Shown: positions 9,101 through 16,656 of the stretch, one piece after another
How the letters are laid out: each line of letters opens with the position of its first letter
How positions within the stretch are numbered: the stretch's first letter is position 1
Source: Psychrosphaera haliotis
Lineage (GTDB): Bacteria; Pseudomonadota; Gammaproteobacteria; Enterobacterales; Alteromonadaceae
Assembly: GCF_039523615.1 (NCBI RefSeq)
Contig: NZ_BAAAFQ010000009.1
Location: 1 to 21,360, forward strand
Reading direction: 5' to 3'
DNA length: 21,360 bases
Notes under the pieces: model-generated
The model's input: only the letters and a program-made list of their open reading frames with translations
The model's database searches: none
What the model was told of the DNA's origin: nothing
Made by a program: the position numbers and the translations under genes

Positions 9101-10311
9101 TCACGTTCAACCATTTTCTTCGCGGCTTTAATAGTTGTAGCCATGCCACGAAGTTCTAATTTTCCGTAGATAAACGGCTTGAATAATTCAAGTGCCATTT
9201 TCTTAGGTAGACCACACTGATGAAGTTTCAGTGTAGGACCAACGGTAATTACAGAACGACCAGAGTAGTCAACACGTTTACCAAGTAAGTTCTGACGGAA
9301 ACGACCTTGCTTACCTTTAATCATATCAGCTAAAGATTTAAGAGGACGCTTGTTAGAACCGGTAATTGCACGACCACGACGACCGTTATCTAATAACGCA
9401 TCAACCGCTTCCTGTAACATACGCTTTTCGTTGCGTACGATAATGTCAGGCGCAGCAAGATCTAATAGACGCTTAAGACGGTTATTACGGTTAATTACAC
9501 GACGGTATAAATCGTTCAGATCTGAAGTCGCAAAACGACCGCCATCTAGTGGTACTAGTGGACGAAGATCTGGTGGAAGAACTGGAAGTACAGTCATTAC
9601 CATCCACTCTGGACGGTTGCCTGAATTACAGAATGCTTCCATTAATTTAAGACGTTTAGTCAGCTTTTTACGCTTAGTTTCAGAAGTTACCGTTGGTAAT
9701 TCTTCTTTCATTTCTGCATATTGCTGATTGATGTCGATGTCTTTAAGAAGGTCAAAAACGGCTTCAGCACCCATTTTTGCTTCAAATTCATCGCCATGCT
9801 CTTCTAAAGAATCTAGGTATTCTTCTTCTGACAACATTTGACCTTTTTCAAGGGTAGTCATGCCAGGTTCAGTAACCGCATATGATTCAAAATAAAGAAC
9901 ACGTTCAATATCACGTAAAGTCATATCAAGCATAAGGCCGATACGAGACGGTAATGATTTCAAGAACCAAATGTGTGCAACTGGGCTAGCCAATTCGATG
10001 TGACCCATACGCTCACGACGTACTTTAGTTAGGGTAACTTCAACACCACATTTTTCACAGATAACACCACGGTGCTTAAGACGTTTGTACTTACCACACA
10101 AACACTCGTAGTCTTTAACTGGGCCGAAAATACGCGCACAGAATAAACCATCACGCTCAGGCTTGAACGTACGATAGTTAATGGTTTCTGGCTTTTTAAC
10201 TTCACCAAAAGACCATGAGCGAACTACGTCTGGAGACGCTAAGCCGATTCGAATTGAATCAAACTCTTCGCTTTTATTTTGTTGTTTCAAAAACTTAAGT
10301 AAGTCTTTCAC
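6157..10311 (-). CDS. rpoC: DNA-directed RNA polymerase subunit beta'
   Basis: The beta' subunit forms the clamp and half of the active centre of RNA polymerase. The catalytic magnesium-binding motif NADFDGD is at about residues 458-464. Zinc site 1 is CLCGKYKRLKHRGVICEKC (about C70, C72, C85, C88) and zinc site 2 includes CDNDFGVCAACYGR. The trigger-loop region GEPGTQLTMRTFHIGGAAS is intact. I choose the GTG at 10309-10311 giving VKDLLKFLKQQNK: it aligns with the E. coli start (also GTG) and follows AGGAG by seven bases; the upstream in-frame ATG at 10338 would add nine unrelated residues that cover this ribosome binding site. The product is 1384 residues (E. coli 1407), with a somewhat shorter acidic C-terminal tail. 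It follows rpoB by 96 bases and is the last gene of the L10-beta operon. Confidence 0.98.
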   Translation of the reverse strand: MKDLLKFLKQQNKSEEFDSIRIGLASPDVVRSWSFGEVKKPETINYRTFKPERDGLFCARIFGPVKDYECLCGKYKRLKHRGVICEKCGVEVTLTKVRRERMGHIELASPVAHIWFLKSLPSRIGLMLDMTLRDIERVLYFESYAVTEPGMTTLEKGQMLSEEEYLDSLEEHGDEFEAKMGAEAVFDLLKDIDINQQYAEMKEELPTVTSETKRKKLTKRLKLMEAFCNSGNRPEWMVMTVLPVLPPDLRPLVPLDGGRFATSDLNDLYRRVINRNNRLKRLLDLAAPDIIVRNEKRMLQEAVDALLDNGRRGRAITGSNKRPLKSLADMIKGKQGRFRQNLLGKRVDYSGRSVITVGPTLKLHQCGLPKKMALELFKPFIYGKLELRGMATTIKAAKKMVEREAAEVWDILDEVIREHPVMLNRAPTLHRLGIQAFEPVLIEGKAIQLHPLVCAAYNADFDGDQMAVHVPLTLEAQLEARALMMSTNNILSPANGEPIIVPSQDVVLGIYYMTRDRVNARGEGQVFKDTKEAEKAYRSGVADLHARVKVRIKEVTIAEDGTRTSQLVIKETTVGRAILSMIAPEGFPFDLMNQAIGKKQISMLINECYRRLGIKDTVMFADQIMYTGFHYAMLAGNSIGIDDMVIPQAKYDLIEDAQAEVAEIQDQFQQGLVTAGEKYNKVIDIWSTANEKVSKAMMDNLSTEAVINAKGEEEIQPSFNSVFMMADSGARGSAAQIRQLAGMRGLMAKPDGSIIETPITANFREGLNVLQYFISTHGARKGLADTALKTANSGYLTRRLVDVGQDLVINEHDCGTTEGLTMKPLIEGGDVVEPLRERVLGRVTLSDVTAPNSEEVLVEAGVMLDEKLCDLLEEHSVDEVEVRSIITCDNDFGVCAACYGRDLARGHLINQGEAVGVIAAQSIGEPGTQLTMRTFHIGGAASRNTAANSVQVKNDGTIRLHNAKHVTNADGKLVITSRSAEVTIIDDHGRERERYKLPYGAVMTIADGAEVKGNDTVANWDPHSHPIIVERPAKVQFSDVEEANTEVQTDELTGLTRTVVKDLSLANAKEPKLIIDSGDSGMQEIRLPSFTTIEAKDGSNVVPGDVLARIPQEGSKTRDITGGLPRVADLFEARKPKEPAILAEISGSVSFGKETKGKKRLVITPVEGDAHEEMIPKWRQLNVFEGESVERGEVIADGPESPHDILRLRGITAFSNYIVNEVQEVYRLQGVKINDKHIEAICRQMLRKAIITDAGQSEFLIGEQVEVSKVKIANRKLAAEGKDLVKFTRDLLGITKASLATESFISAASFQETTRVLTEAAVSGKRDDLRGLKENVIVGRLIPAGTGFSYHQEKAAAAAAFDEVEETVSMEDAEQALTDALNAE

Positions 10312-10340
10312 TTTTGTTCTCCTGAAGGAGTGAAACATTA

Positions 10341-10366
10341 GGGCGTAGAATGTATACGCTACGCCC
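10341..10366 (-). other. Hairpin in the rpoB-rpoC intergenic gap
   Basis: A perfect 8-bp inverted repeat (GGGCGTAG and CTACGCCC, 10-base loop) lies in the 96-base rpoB-rpoC gap, 30 bases upstream of the rpoC GTG. It lacks a T run, so it is not a terminator. A role in mRNA processing or in setting beta:beta' translation is possible but unproven. Confidence 0.5.
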
Positions 10367-10407
10367 CACCACTCAATTTAAAGAACCAATCGGTTTCCCG
10401 ACTAGGC

Positions 10408-13400
10408 TTATTCTTCTTCCAGCTCGATGTTTAGACCTAGCGAGCGAATCTCTTTCAACAATACGTTGAACGATTCTGGAATCGCAGGTTCCATACGATG
10501 ATCACCGTCTACGATGTTTTTATACATCTTAGTACGACCATTAACGTCATCAGATTTAACTGTAAGCATTTCTTGAAGCGTGTAAGCAGCACCGTAAGCT
10601 TCTAGTGCCCATACTTCCATCTCTCCGAAACGCTGACCACCGAACTGAGCTTTACCACCAAGTGGTTGCTGTGTAACTAGGCTGTAAGAGCCAGTTGAAC
10701 GCGCGTGCATCTTGTCATCAACCAAGTGGTTAAGTTTCAACATGTACATGTAACCAACAGTTACTTTACGTTCAAATGAGTTACCAGTACGACCATCAAA
10801 CAGGGTAAATTGACCACTGCGAGGCATATCAGCTAGTTCAAATAAGTCTTTAATTTCTTCTTCAGCTGCACCGTCAAATACAGGTGTCGCAATTGGAACA
10901 CCAGCACGTAGGTTTTGAGCAAGGCGACGTACTTCATCATCAGAGAAGCTATCAATATCAACTTCTTGACGTGATGTACCAGAAGCATAAACCTTTCCTA
11001 AGAAATCACGGATTTCCGCAAGTTCTTTTTGCTCTTTGATCATACGGTCTAGTTTTTCACCAAGTCCACGAGCCGCCATACCTAAATGGGTCTCAAGGAT
11101 CTGACCGATGTTCATACGCGATGGTACACCTAGCGGGTTAAGTACGATATCTACAGGAGTACCGAACTCATCATGTGGCATATCTTCAACAGGAACAATG
11201 GTAGAGATTACACCTTTGTTACCGTGACGACCGGCCATTTTATCACCAGGTTGTATACGACGTTTAACAGCTAAATAAACTTTAACGATTTTCAGTACGC
11301 CAGGCGCTAAGTCATCACCTTGAGTGATCTTACGACGCTTAACTTCGTACTTTTTGTCATATTCGCCACGAAGCTCTTCATAGCTTGCTGCAAGTTGTTC
11401 TAATTCAGCTTGCTTACCTTCATCAGATAGGCTCTGTTGGAACAATTTATCACCAGCAATTGAAGCAACTGTGTCTGCATCTAATCCACCAGAGATTAGA
11501 AGCTCACGAGTTCTTGCATAAGTGTTGTTTTCAAGAATACGGAATTCTTCGTTTAAGTCTTTTTTCGCTTGAGCTAGTTGCATTTCTTCAATGTCTAGCG
11601 CGCGCTTATCTTTTTCTACGCCGTCACGTGTAAATACTTGAACGTCGATTACGGTACCAGACACTGAGTTTGGAACACGTAAAGAACTGTCTTTAACGTC
11701 AGACGCTTTTTCACCGAAGATAGCTCGTAGAAGTTTTTCCTCAGGAGTAAGCTGAGTTTCACCTTTAGGTGTAACTTTACCTACTAGGATGTCGCCACCC
11801 TTAACTTCCGCACCAATGTATACGATACCTGAGTCATCTAATTTACCTAATGCTGATTCGCCAACATTTGGAATATCAGAAGTAATTTCTTCAGGACCTA
11901 ACTTAGTGTCACGAGCAACACAGCTTAGCTCTTGGATGTGGATCGTAGTTAAACGATCTTCTTGAACAACGCGCTCAGATACTAAGATCGAGTCTTCGAA
12001 GTTATAACCATTCCAAGGCATGAACGCTACGCGCATGTTTTGGCCAAGAGCCAATTCGCCTAGGTCTGTTGAAGGACCGTCAGCTAACACGTCGCCACGT
12101 TGAACAGGTTCGCCTGAGCTAACTGTTGTCGTTTGGTTAATACATGTATTTTGGTTAGAACGTGTGTATTTAGTTAAGTTGTAAATGTCGATACCAGCTT
12201 CGCCAGGTAAACATTCACTTTCATTAACTTTAACAACGATGCGAGAAGCATCAGCGTAATCAACTACGCCACCACGTTTAGCAACAACTGTTACACCTGA
12301 ATCTTTCGCTACAACCGCTTCCACACCAGTACCAACTAACGGCTTATCAGCACGTAAAGTAGGAACGGCCTGACGTTGCATGTTCGCACCCATTAGGGCA
12401 CGGTTAGCATCATCGTGTTCTAGGAACGGGATTAAGCTGGCAGCTACAGATACAACCTGTTGAGGCGCTACGTCCATATATTGAACTTGGTCAATAGACG
12501 TAATTGTAAATTCATTTTTGAATCGACAAGGAACTAGTTCGTTAACTAGTCGACCTTCCGCGTCCATTTCCGCTGATGCCTGTGCGATTACGAATTTATC
12601 TTCTTCAATAGCAGAAAGATAATCGATTTCACCAGTTACTTGGCCATCAACTACACGACGGTAAGGCGTTTCTAAGAAACCATAAGAGTTTACGCGAGCG
12701 TATACTGATAATGAGTTAATTAGACCGATGTTTGGACCTTCCGGAGTTTCGATTGGACAAACACGACCATAGTGAGTCGGGTGAACGTCTCGAACTTCGA
12801 AGCCTGCACGTTCACGAGTCAAACCACCTGGGCCTAATGCAGAGATACGACGTTTGTGCGTCACTTCTGATAGCGGGTTGTTTTGGTCCATGAACTGAGA
12901 TAACTGACTTGAACCAAAGAATTCTTTGATTGCTGCAGAAATCGGCTTAGCGTTAATTAAGTCTTGTGGAGTAGTGTTATCAAGGTCACCTAAACTTAGG
13001 CGCTCTTTAACAGCACGCTCAACACGAACTAGACCAACACGGAATTGGTTTTCAGCCATTTCGCCAACAGAACGGATACGACGGTTACCTAAGTGGTCAA
13101 TATCGTCCACGTCACCTTTACCGTCACGAATGCTAATTAGCACTTTCATAACGTCAGTGATGTCTGTTTTGCTTAATGTACCTTCACCAGTTAGGTCTTC
13201 ACGACTAACTCGACGGTTAAACTTCATTCTACCTACAGAGGATAAGTCATAACGCTCTAAAGAGAAGAATAGGTTGTCAAATAAAGCTTCCGCTGAATCT
13301 TTAGTCGGTGGCTCGCCCGGACGCATCATACGGTAGATTTCAATTAACGCTTCAAGGCGGTTAGTTGAACTATCGATACGTAATGTGTCTGAGATATATG

Positions 13401-14436
13401 AACCGTGATCTAATTCATTCGTGTAAATAATTTCGAAAGACTTGTGTCCTGCTTCTGCCATTTTAGCTAGTAATTCTAGGCTAATTAGGTCATTGGCATT
13501 CGCAACTAGCTCACCTGTAGATGCATCGATGTAATCTTTAGCGATTACTTTATCAATGATGTACTCGTGAGGAACTTCGATTTGATTAATACCCGCTTTT
13601 TCCATTGAACGGATATGACGAGCAGTAATACGACGACCAGTTTCAACGATGATTTCACCGTCAGCATCTTTAAAATCGAACGCAGCAGTTTCACCACGAA
13701 GGCGAGACGGTTGCAATTCCATTAAGATCTTATCGCCTTTAATTTCTATAGCGATGCGGTCGAAGAATAAGTCTAAGATCTCTTCTGTAGAATACTCTAA
13801 CGCGCGTAACATGATTGAAGCAGGTAATTTTCTGCGACGATCTATACGAACGAATAAATTATCTTTAGGGTCGAATTCAAAGTCTAACCAAGAGCCACGG
13901 TAAGGAATTACGCGGGCATTATATAAAACTTTACCTGATGAGTGAGTTTTACCTTTGTCGTGATCGAAGAATACACCTGGTGAACGGTGCAACTGAGATA
14001 CGATTACTCGCTCAGTTCCGTTTATGACAAAAGTACCGTTGTCTGTCATTAACGGCATTTCACCCATATAAACTTCTTGCTCTTTGATATCTTTAACAGT
14101 ACCAGGAGCAGCTTCTTTGTCCATTAGAACTAAACGCAGTTTCACACGTAATGGTGCTGCATATGTAACGCCACGAATTTGACATTCTTTCACGTCGAAG
14201 ACAGGTTCTCCAACGCGATAGCTAACAAATTGTAATTCGGCGCTACCTGAATAGCTCTTAATAGGGAAAACAGAACGGAAAGCCGCTTCGATGCCATTAT
14301 TACCGTCTACGTCCGCTTCAATAAACTTATTGTATGATTCAAGCTGAACTTGTAGAAGATAAGGCATGTCCAAAACGTGTTCGCGTTTGCCAAAATCCTT
14401 ACGAATTCGTTTCTTTTCAGAATAAGAGTAAGCCAT
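10408..14436 (-). CDS. rpoB: DNA-directed RNA polymerase subunit beta
   Basis: The beta subunit forms the other half of the RNA polymerase active-centre cleft and is the rifampicin target. The protein has 1342 residues, identical to the E. coli length. The rifampicin-pocket segment runs from about residue 509 (GSSQLSQFMDQNNPLSEVTH); key positions are wild type: Q514, D517, H527 and S532 (E. coli Q513, D516, H526, S531). Other conserved blocks are HPTHYGRVCPIETPEGPNIG, the GDKMAGRHGNKGVIS lysine region and the C-terminal GGKAQFGGQRFGEMEVWALE clamp-contact segment. A GAGGAA ribosome binding site supports the ATG. It lies 355 bases after rplL, across an attenuator-like hairpin, and 96 before rpoC. 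The sequence is complete and conserved. Confidence 0.99.
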   Translation of the reverse strand: MAYSYSEKKRIRKDFGKREHVLDMPYLLQVQLESYNKFIEADVDGNNGIEAAFRSVFPIKSYSGSAELQFVSYRVGEPVFDVKECQIRGVTYAAPLRVKLRLVLMDKEAAPGTVKDIKEQEVYMGEMPLMTDNGTFVINGTERVIVSQLHRSPGVFFDHDKGKTHSSGKVLYNARVIPYRGSWLDFEFDPKDNLFVRIDRRRKLPASIMLRALEYSTEEILDLFFDRIAIEIKGDKILMELQPSRLRGETAAFDFKDADGEIIVETGRRITARHIRSMEKAGINQIEVPHEYIIDKVIAKDYIDASTGELVANANDLISLELLAKMAEAGHKSFEIIYTNELDHGSYISDTLRIDSSTNRLEALIEIYRMMRPGEPPTKDSAEALFDNLFFSLERYDLSSVGRMKFNRRVSREDLTGEGTLSKTDITDVMKVLISIRDGKGDVDDIDHLGNRRIRSVGEMAENQFRVGLVRVERAVKERLSLGDLDNTTPQDLINAKPISAAIKEFFGSSQLSQFMDQNNPLSEVTHKRRISALGPGGLTRERAGFEVRDVHPTHYGRVCPIETPEGPNIGLINSLSVYARVNSYGFLETPYRRVVDGQVTGEIDYLSAIEEDKFVIAQASAEMDAEGRLVNELVPCRFKNEFTITSIDQVQYMDVAPQQVVSVAASLIPFLEHDDANRALMGANMQRQAVPTLRADKPLVGTGVEAVVAKDSGVTVVAKRGGVVDYADASRIVVKVNESECLPGEAGIDIYNLTKYTRSNQNTCINQTTTVSSGEPVQRGDVLADGPSTDLGELALGQNMRVAFMPWNGYNFEDSILVSERVVQEDRLTTIHIQELSCVARDTKLGPEEITSDIPNVGESALGKLDDSGIVYIGAEVKGGDILVGKVTPKGETQLTPEEKLLRAIFGEKASDVKDSSLRVPNSVSGTVIDVQVFTRDGVEKDKRALDIEEMQLAQAKKDLNEEFRILENNTYARTRELLISGGLDADTVASIAGDKLFQQSLSDEGKQAELEQLAASYEELRGEYDKKYEVKRRKITQGDDLAPGVLKIVKVYLAVKRRIQPGDKMAGRHGNKGVISTIVPVEDMPHDEFGTPVDIVLNPLGVPSRMNIGQILETHLGMAARGLGEKLDRMIKEQKELAEIRDFLGKVYASGTSRQEVDIDSFSDDEVRRLAQNLRAGVPIATPVFDGAAEEEIKDLFELADMPRSGQFTLFDGRTGNSFERKVTVGYMYMLKLNHLVDDKMHARSTGSYSLVTQQPLGGKAQFGGQRFGEMEVWALEAYGAAYTLQEMLTVKSDDVNGRTKMYKNIVDGDHRMEPAIPESFNVLLKEIRSLGLNIELEEE

Positions 14437-14653
14437 GTGGTTCCTCAGCTTGCTGATTTTTGACCCTATAAGCCTGTCTCAATTAAGGAACAGACTACCT
14501 TTTAACAGCAAAATTTTGCTATAACCCGCTTCAGTATTAAATCATTACACGCCTTTTGGCATTTACTGAGGCAAATCTGCCCCAAGTTGGTTTGCTATTT
14601 AGAGCAAATTTTATAACAACTAATTTGCCTAAGTGCATGTAATTCTTAAATAC

Positions 14654-14686
14654 AAATGGTGGTATAAAAAAGTTTTACCATCATTT
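14654..14686 (-). other. Imperfect stem-loop, possible RNase III processing site
   Basis: AAATGATGGTA pairs with TACCACCATTT across an 11-base loop on the minus strand, with one internal A-C mismatch. It lies after the rplL-proximal attenuator in the leader toward rpoB, the same relative place as the E. coli RNase III cleavage stem. The assignment is by position and shape only. Confidence 0.3.
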
Positions 14687-14721
14687 TGTGCACTATAAAA
14701 GTTTTTACACAGATATAGCGC

Positions 14722-14772
14722 AAAAAGGCCGGTGATATTTTATCACCAGCCTTTGCCTAAAATTTAGGCAAA
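14722..14772 (-). terminator. rplL-rpoB attenuator: tandem hairpins with partial terminator
   Basis: Reading on the minus strand after rplL, a first hairpin has arms TTTGCCTAAA and TTTAGGCAAA (14752-14772). It is followed at once by GGCTGGTGATA paired with TATCACCGGCC and then TTTTT (14722-14754). The two share the AAA at their junction. The second has the stem and T run of an intrinsic terminator, yet rpoB and rpoC lie downstream with no obvious promoter, so it should act as a partial terminator, as in E. coli. Confidence 0.75.
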
Positions 14773-14791
14773 CAATCTAACAAACGTCAGA

Positions 14792-15154
14792 TTATTTAAT
14801 TTCAACAGATGCGCCTGCTTCTTCAAGTGTAGCTTTAAGTTCTTCAGCTTCACCTTTAGATACCGCTTCTTTAACAGCGATTGGAGCAGATTCAACCATA
14901 GTCTTAGCTTCTTTAAGACCAAGGCCAGTCGCGCCACGTACAGCTTTGATTGATGCAACTTTATTTGCACCAGCAGCAGTAAGAATAACGTCAAATTCAG
15001 TTTTCTCTTCAGCAGCTTCAGCTGGACCAGCAGCAACAACAGCAGCAGCTGCAGTTACACCAAATTTTTCTTCCATAGCTTCAACTAGTTCAACTACTTG
15101 CATTACTGACATTTCAGCAACTGCGTCTAAGATTTGTTCTTGAGTTACAGACAT
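14792..15154 (-). CDS. rplL: 50S ribosomal protein L7/L12
   Basis: L7/L12 forms the multi-copy flexible stalk of the 50S subunit that recruits and stimulates the GTPase factors EF-G, EF-Tu and IF2. The 120-residue acidic protein shows the three usual parts: N-terminal dimerisation helices (MSVTQEQILDAVAEMSVMQV onward, 1-32), an alanine-rich hinge (about 33-50, AAAAVVAAGPAEAAEE) and a C-terminal factor-binding domain with KTEFDVIL, NKVASIKAVRGATGLGLKEA and KTMVE. Its length matches E. coli (121). AGGAA precedes the ATG. It lies 91 bases after rplJ and is translated from the L10 operon mRNA, where its high copy number needs stronger translation than its neighbours. Confidence 0.98.
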   Translation of the reverse strand: MSVTQEQILDAVAEMSVMQVVELVEAMEEKFGVTAAAAVVAAGPAEAAEEKTEFDVILTAAGANKVASIKAVRGATGLGLKEAKTMVESAPIAVKEAVSKGEAEELKATLEEAGASVEIK

Positions 15155-15245
15155 TTTATAATTCCTAACTTGTTTAAGCGATAAACTCGCTTGTAATAAC
15201 TTTCACCTAAAAACTGGATAATCACGAGCACGTAGCTCAGTAAAA

Positions 15246-15734
15246 TTATGCAGCTTCTTTCGCTTCTTTTACTGCAGCTAGTGTCTTCACTAGTTTGCCT
15301 GCAGAAGCTTCTTTCATAACACTCATTAAACGTGCGATCGCTTCGTCGTATGTAGGTAGTGAAGCAAGAACTTCAACATCTACTACGTTGCCTTCAAATG
15401 ATGCAGTTTTAAGTTCAAACTTTTCGTTTTTCTTAGCGAAGTCTTTGAAAAGACGTGCGCCAGCACCTGGGTGCTCATGAGAAAATGCGATTAAAGTTGG
15501 ACCCGTAAACGAATCATTTAAGACTTCGAAGTCAGTACCTTCAACTGCGCGCTTGGCTAAAGTGTTGCGAACAACCTTCATCCATACGCCGTTCTCACGC
15601 GCTTCTTTACGAAGTGCAGTGATTGCAGTTACAGATACACCACGAGCGTCTGCTACTACTGCAGACAGAGCGTCTTTGGCTGCTTCTTGGACTTCAGCAA
15701 CTACTGCTTTTTTGCCATCAAGATTTAATGCCAT
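15246..15734 (-). CDS. rplJ: 50S ribosomal protein L10
   Basis: L10 anchors L7/L12 dimers to 23S rRNA at the stalk base. The 162-residue protein (E. coli 165) has the conserved N-terminal globular domain (MALNLDGKKAVVAEVQEAAK, VTAITALRKEAREN, KVVRNTLAKRAVEGT, FSHEHPGAGARLFKDFAKKN) and a C-terminal helix (about 133-162) that carries L7/L12 dimers. An AGGAG ribosome binding site lies close to the ATG. It is preceded by a structured 217-base leader resembling the L10 leader, to which the L10-L7/L12 complex binds to repress its own translation in E. coli. Confidence 0.98.
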   Translation of the reverse strand: MALNLDGKKAVVAEVQEAAKDALSAVVADARGVSVTAITALRKEARENGVWMKVVRNTLAKRAVEGTDFEVLNDSFTGPTLIAFSHEHPGAGARLFKDFAKKNEKFELKTASFEGNVVDVEVLASLPTYDEAIARLMSVMKEASAGKLVKTLAAVKEAKEAA

Positions 15735-15756
15735 TAGCTTTTCTCCTGGTTAGTGG

Positions 15757-15906
15757 AAACGGGGTTAACCGTTTTCATTATGTTCAAGACAAGTCTTGAA
15801 CGGCTCCGGTGAAAGCCAGAAGTATAATCTTCTGGGGTTTGCACCATCTGCGTAGGAAATTAAGTTTTTGTAATTAAGTAAAACTTTATTACGCCAACAC
15901 CTACGG
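15757..15906 (-). ncRNA. L10 leader: autoregulatory RNA upstream of rplJ
   Basis: The leader folds locally into several stems: a long-range CGTAGG/CCTACG pairing (15900-15905 with 15851-15856); CCAGAAG/CTTCTGG (15816-15835); an 8-bp GTTCAAGA/TCTTGAAC stem closed by a CUUG tetraloop (15782-15801); and a GAAAACGG/CCGTTTC stem with a one-base bulge (15757-15776) near the ribosome binding site. Position and the CCTACG...GATGGTG element agree with the known L10 leader family of gammaproteobacteria. Exact boundaries are approximate. Confidence 0.7.
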
Positions 15907-15916
15907 TCTTGGATGA

Positions 15917-15935
15917 AGACGCTTTAAAAGCGTCT
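15917..15935 (-). other. Hairpin just after rplA
   Basis: AGACGCTT pairs perfectly with AAGCGTCT around a 3-base loop, 16 bases after the rplA stop. The following bases (TCATCC) are not a T run, so it is a weak or non-terminating hairpin. It may protect the 3' end of an rplKA mRNA or mark a processing point between rplKA and rplJL-rpoBC. Confidence 0.45.
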
Positions 15936-15951
15936 CAACCCGAATACTGTT

Positions 15952-16653
15952 TTACTTTTCAGCTTTGATTGAACCTTGTTCAATCGAAACGCCAGCACCC
16001 ATTGTAGTAGAAAGACTAACTTTCTTAACAAAAGTACCTTTCGCAGAAGCAGGTTTTGCTTTTACGATAGCGTCTAATAAAGCTTCTAAGTTAGTTTTGA
16101 TCGCAGCTGCGTCAAAATCAACTTTACCGATAGATGCGTGAACAATACCGTTTTTATCGTTTCTATAACGAACCTGACCAGCTTTAGCATTTTTAACTGC
16201 TGTTGCTACGTCTGGAGTAACTGTTCCAACTTTCGGGTTAGGCATAAGGCCACGTGGACCTAAGATCTGACCTAGTTGACCAACAACACGCATCGCATCA
16301 GGAGATGCAACAACAACGTCGAAGTTCATTTCGCCAGCTTTAACTTGCTCAGCAAGATCTTCCATACCAACGATATCTGCACCAGCTGCTTTAGCTGCTT
16401 CAGCGTTAGCGCCTTGTGTAAATACTGCTACGCGTACGTCTTTACCAGTACCGTTTGGTAGTACAGTTGCACCACGAACGTTTTGGTCAGATTTACGAGC
16501 ATCGATGCCAAGGTTAATAGCAACGTCAAAGCTCTCTGTGAATTTAGCAGTCGCTAATTCTTTAAGTAGAGTTACCGCTTCTTCGATGCCGTATTCACGA
16601 GTTGCATCAACTTTGTCACGAATTAAACGTGCGCGTTTTGTTAATTTAGCCAT
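15952..16653 (-). CDS. rplA: 50S ribosomal protein L1
   Basis: L1 forms the mobile L1 stalk of the 50S subunit that guides deacylated tRNA out of the E site, and it represses its own operon. The 233-residue protein (E. coli 234) starts MAKLTKRARLIRDKVD and contains the conserved ESFDVAINLGIDARKSDQNVRG, LGPRGLMPNPKVGTVTPDV, KAGQVRYRNDKNGIVHASIG and the C-terminal KKVSLSTTMGAGVSIEQGSI. The ATG follows the rplK stop by only three bases, so the two are translationally coupled. The likely repressor binding motif is in the rplK leader. Confidence 0.98.
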   Translation of the reverse strand: MAKLTKRARLIRDKVDATREYGIEEAVTLLKELATAKFTESFDVAINLGIDARKSDQNVRGATVLPNGTGKDVRVAVFTQGANAEAAKAAGADIVGMEDLAEQVKAGEMNFDVVVASPDAMRVVGQLGQILGPRGLMPNPKVGTVTPDVATAVKNAKAGQVRYRNDKNGIVHASIGKVDFDAAAIKTNLEALLDAIVKAKPASAKGTFVKKVSLSTTMGAGVSIEQGSIKAEK

Positions 16654-16656
16654 TGA

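Larger units (their letters stand above)
14437..14791 (-). promoter_or_regulatory. Long rplL-rpoB intergenic leader
   Basis: These 355 bases hold no gene. From the rplL side come two abutting hairpins, the second terminator-like (annotated separately), then an imperfect 11-bp stem (14654-14686). Next are a TTTGCT / AGCAAA hairpin with a 6-base loop around 14593-14610 and a perfect 14-bp palindrome AGCAAAATTTTGCT (14507-14520). In E. coli the same gap holds an attenuator and an RNase III site that set the ratio of L7/L12 to polymerase subunits. I see no convincing sigma-70 promoter here. Confidence 0.6.

Noticed and set aside
9350..9727. 125-codon plus-strand frame inside rpoC
   Set aside because: It is antisense to a highly conserved part of rpoC, arginine/serine-rich as expected from antisense translation, with no ribosome binding site or conserved motif.
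14764..15039. Leucine-rich 91-codon frame on the minus strand overlapping rplL
   Set aside because: It is the shifted frame of the alanine/glutamate-rich rplL gene; the low-complexity leucine/lysine composition is a frame artefact and no ribosome binding site supports it.
15841..15951. Possible separate rplJ promoter starting TTGGCG in the rplA-rplJ gap
   Set aside because: The -35-like TTGGCG has no matching -10 at normal spacing; the segment is better explained as L10 leader structure, although E. coli does have a promoter in this gap.
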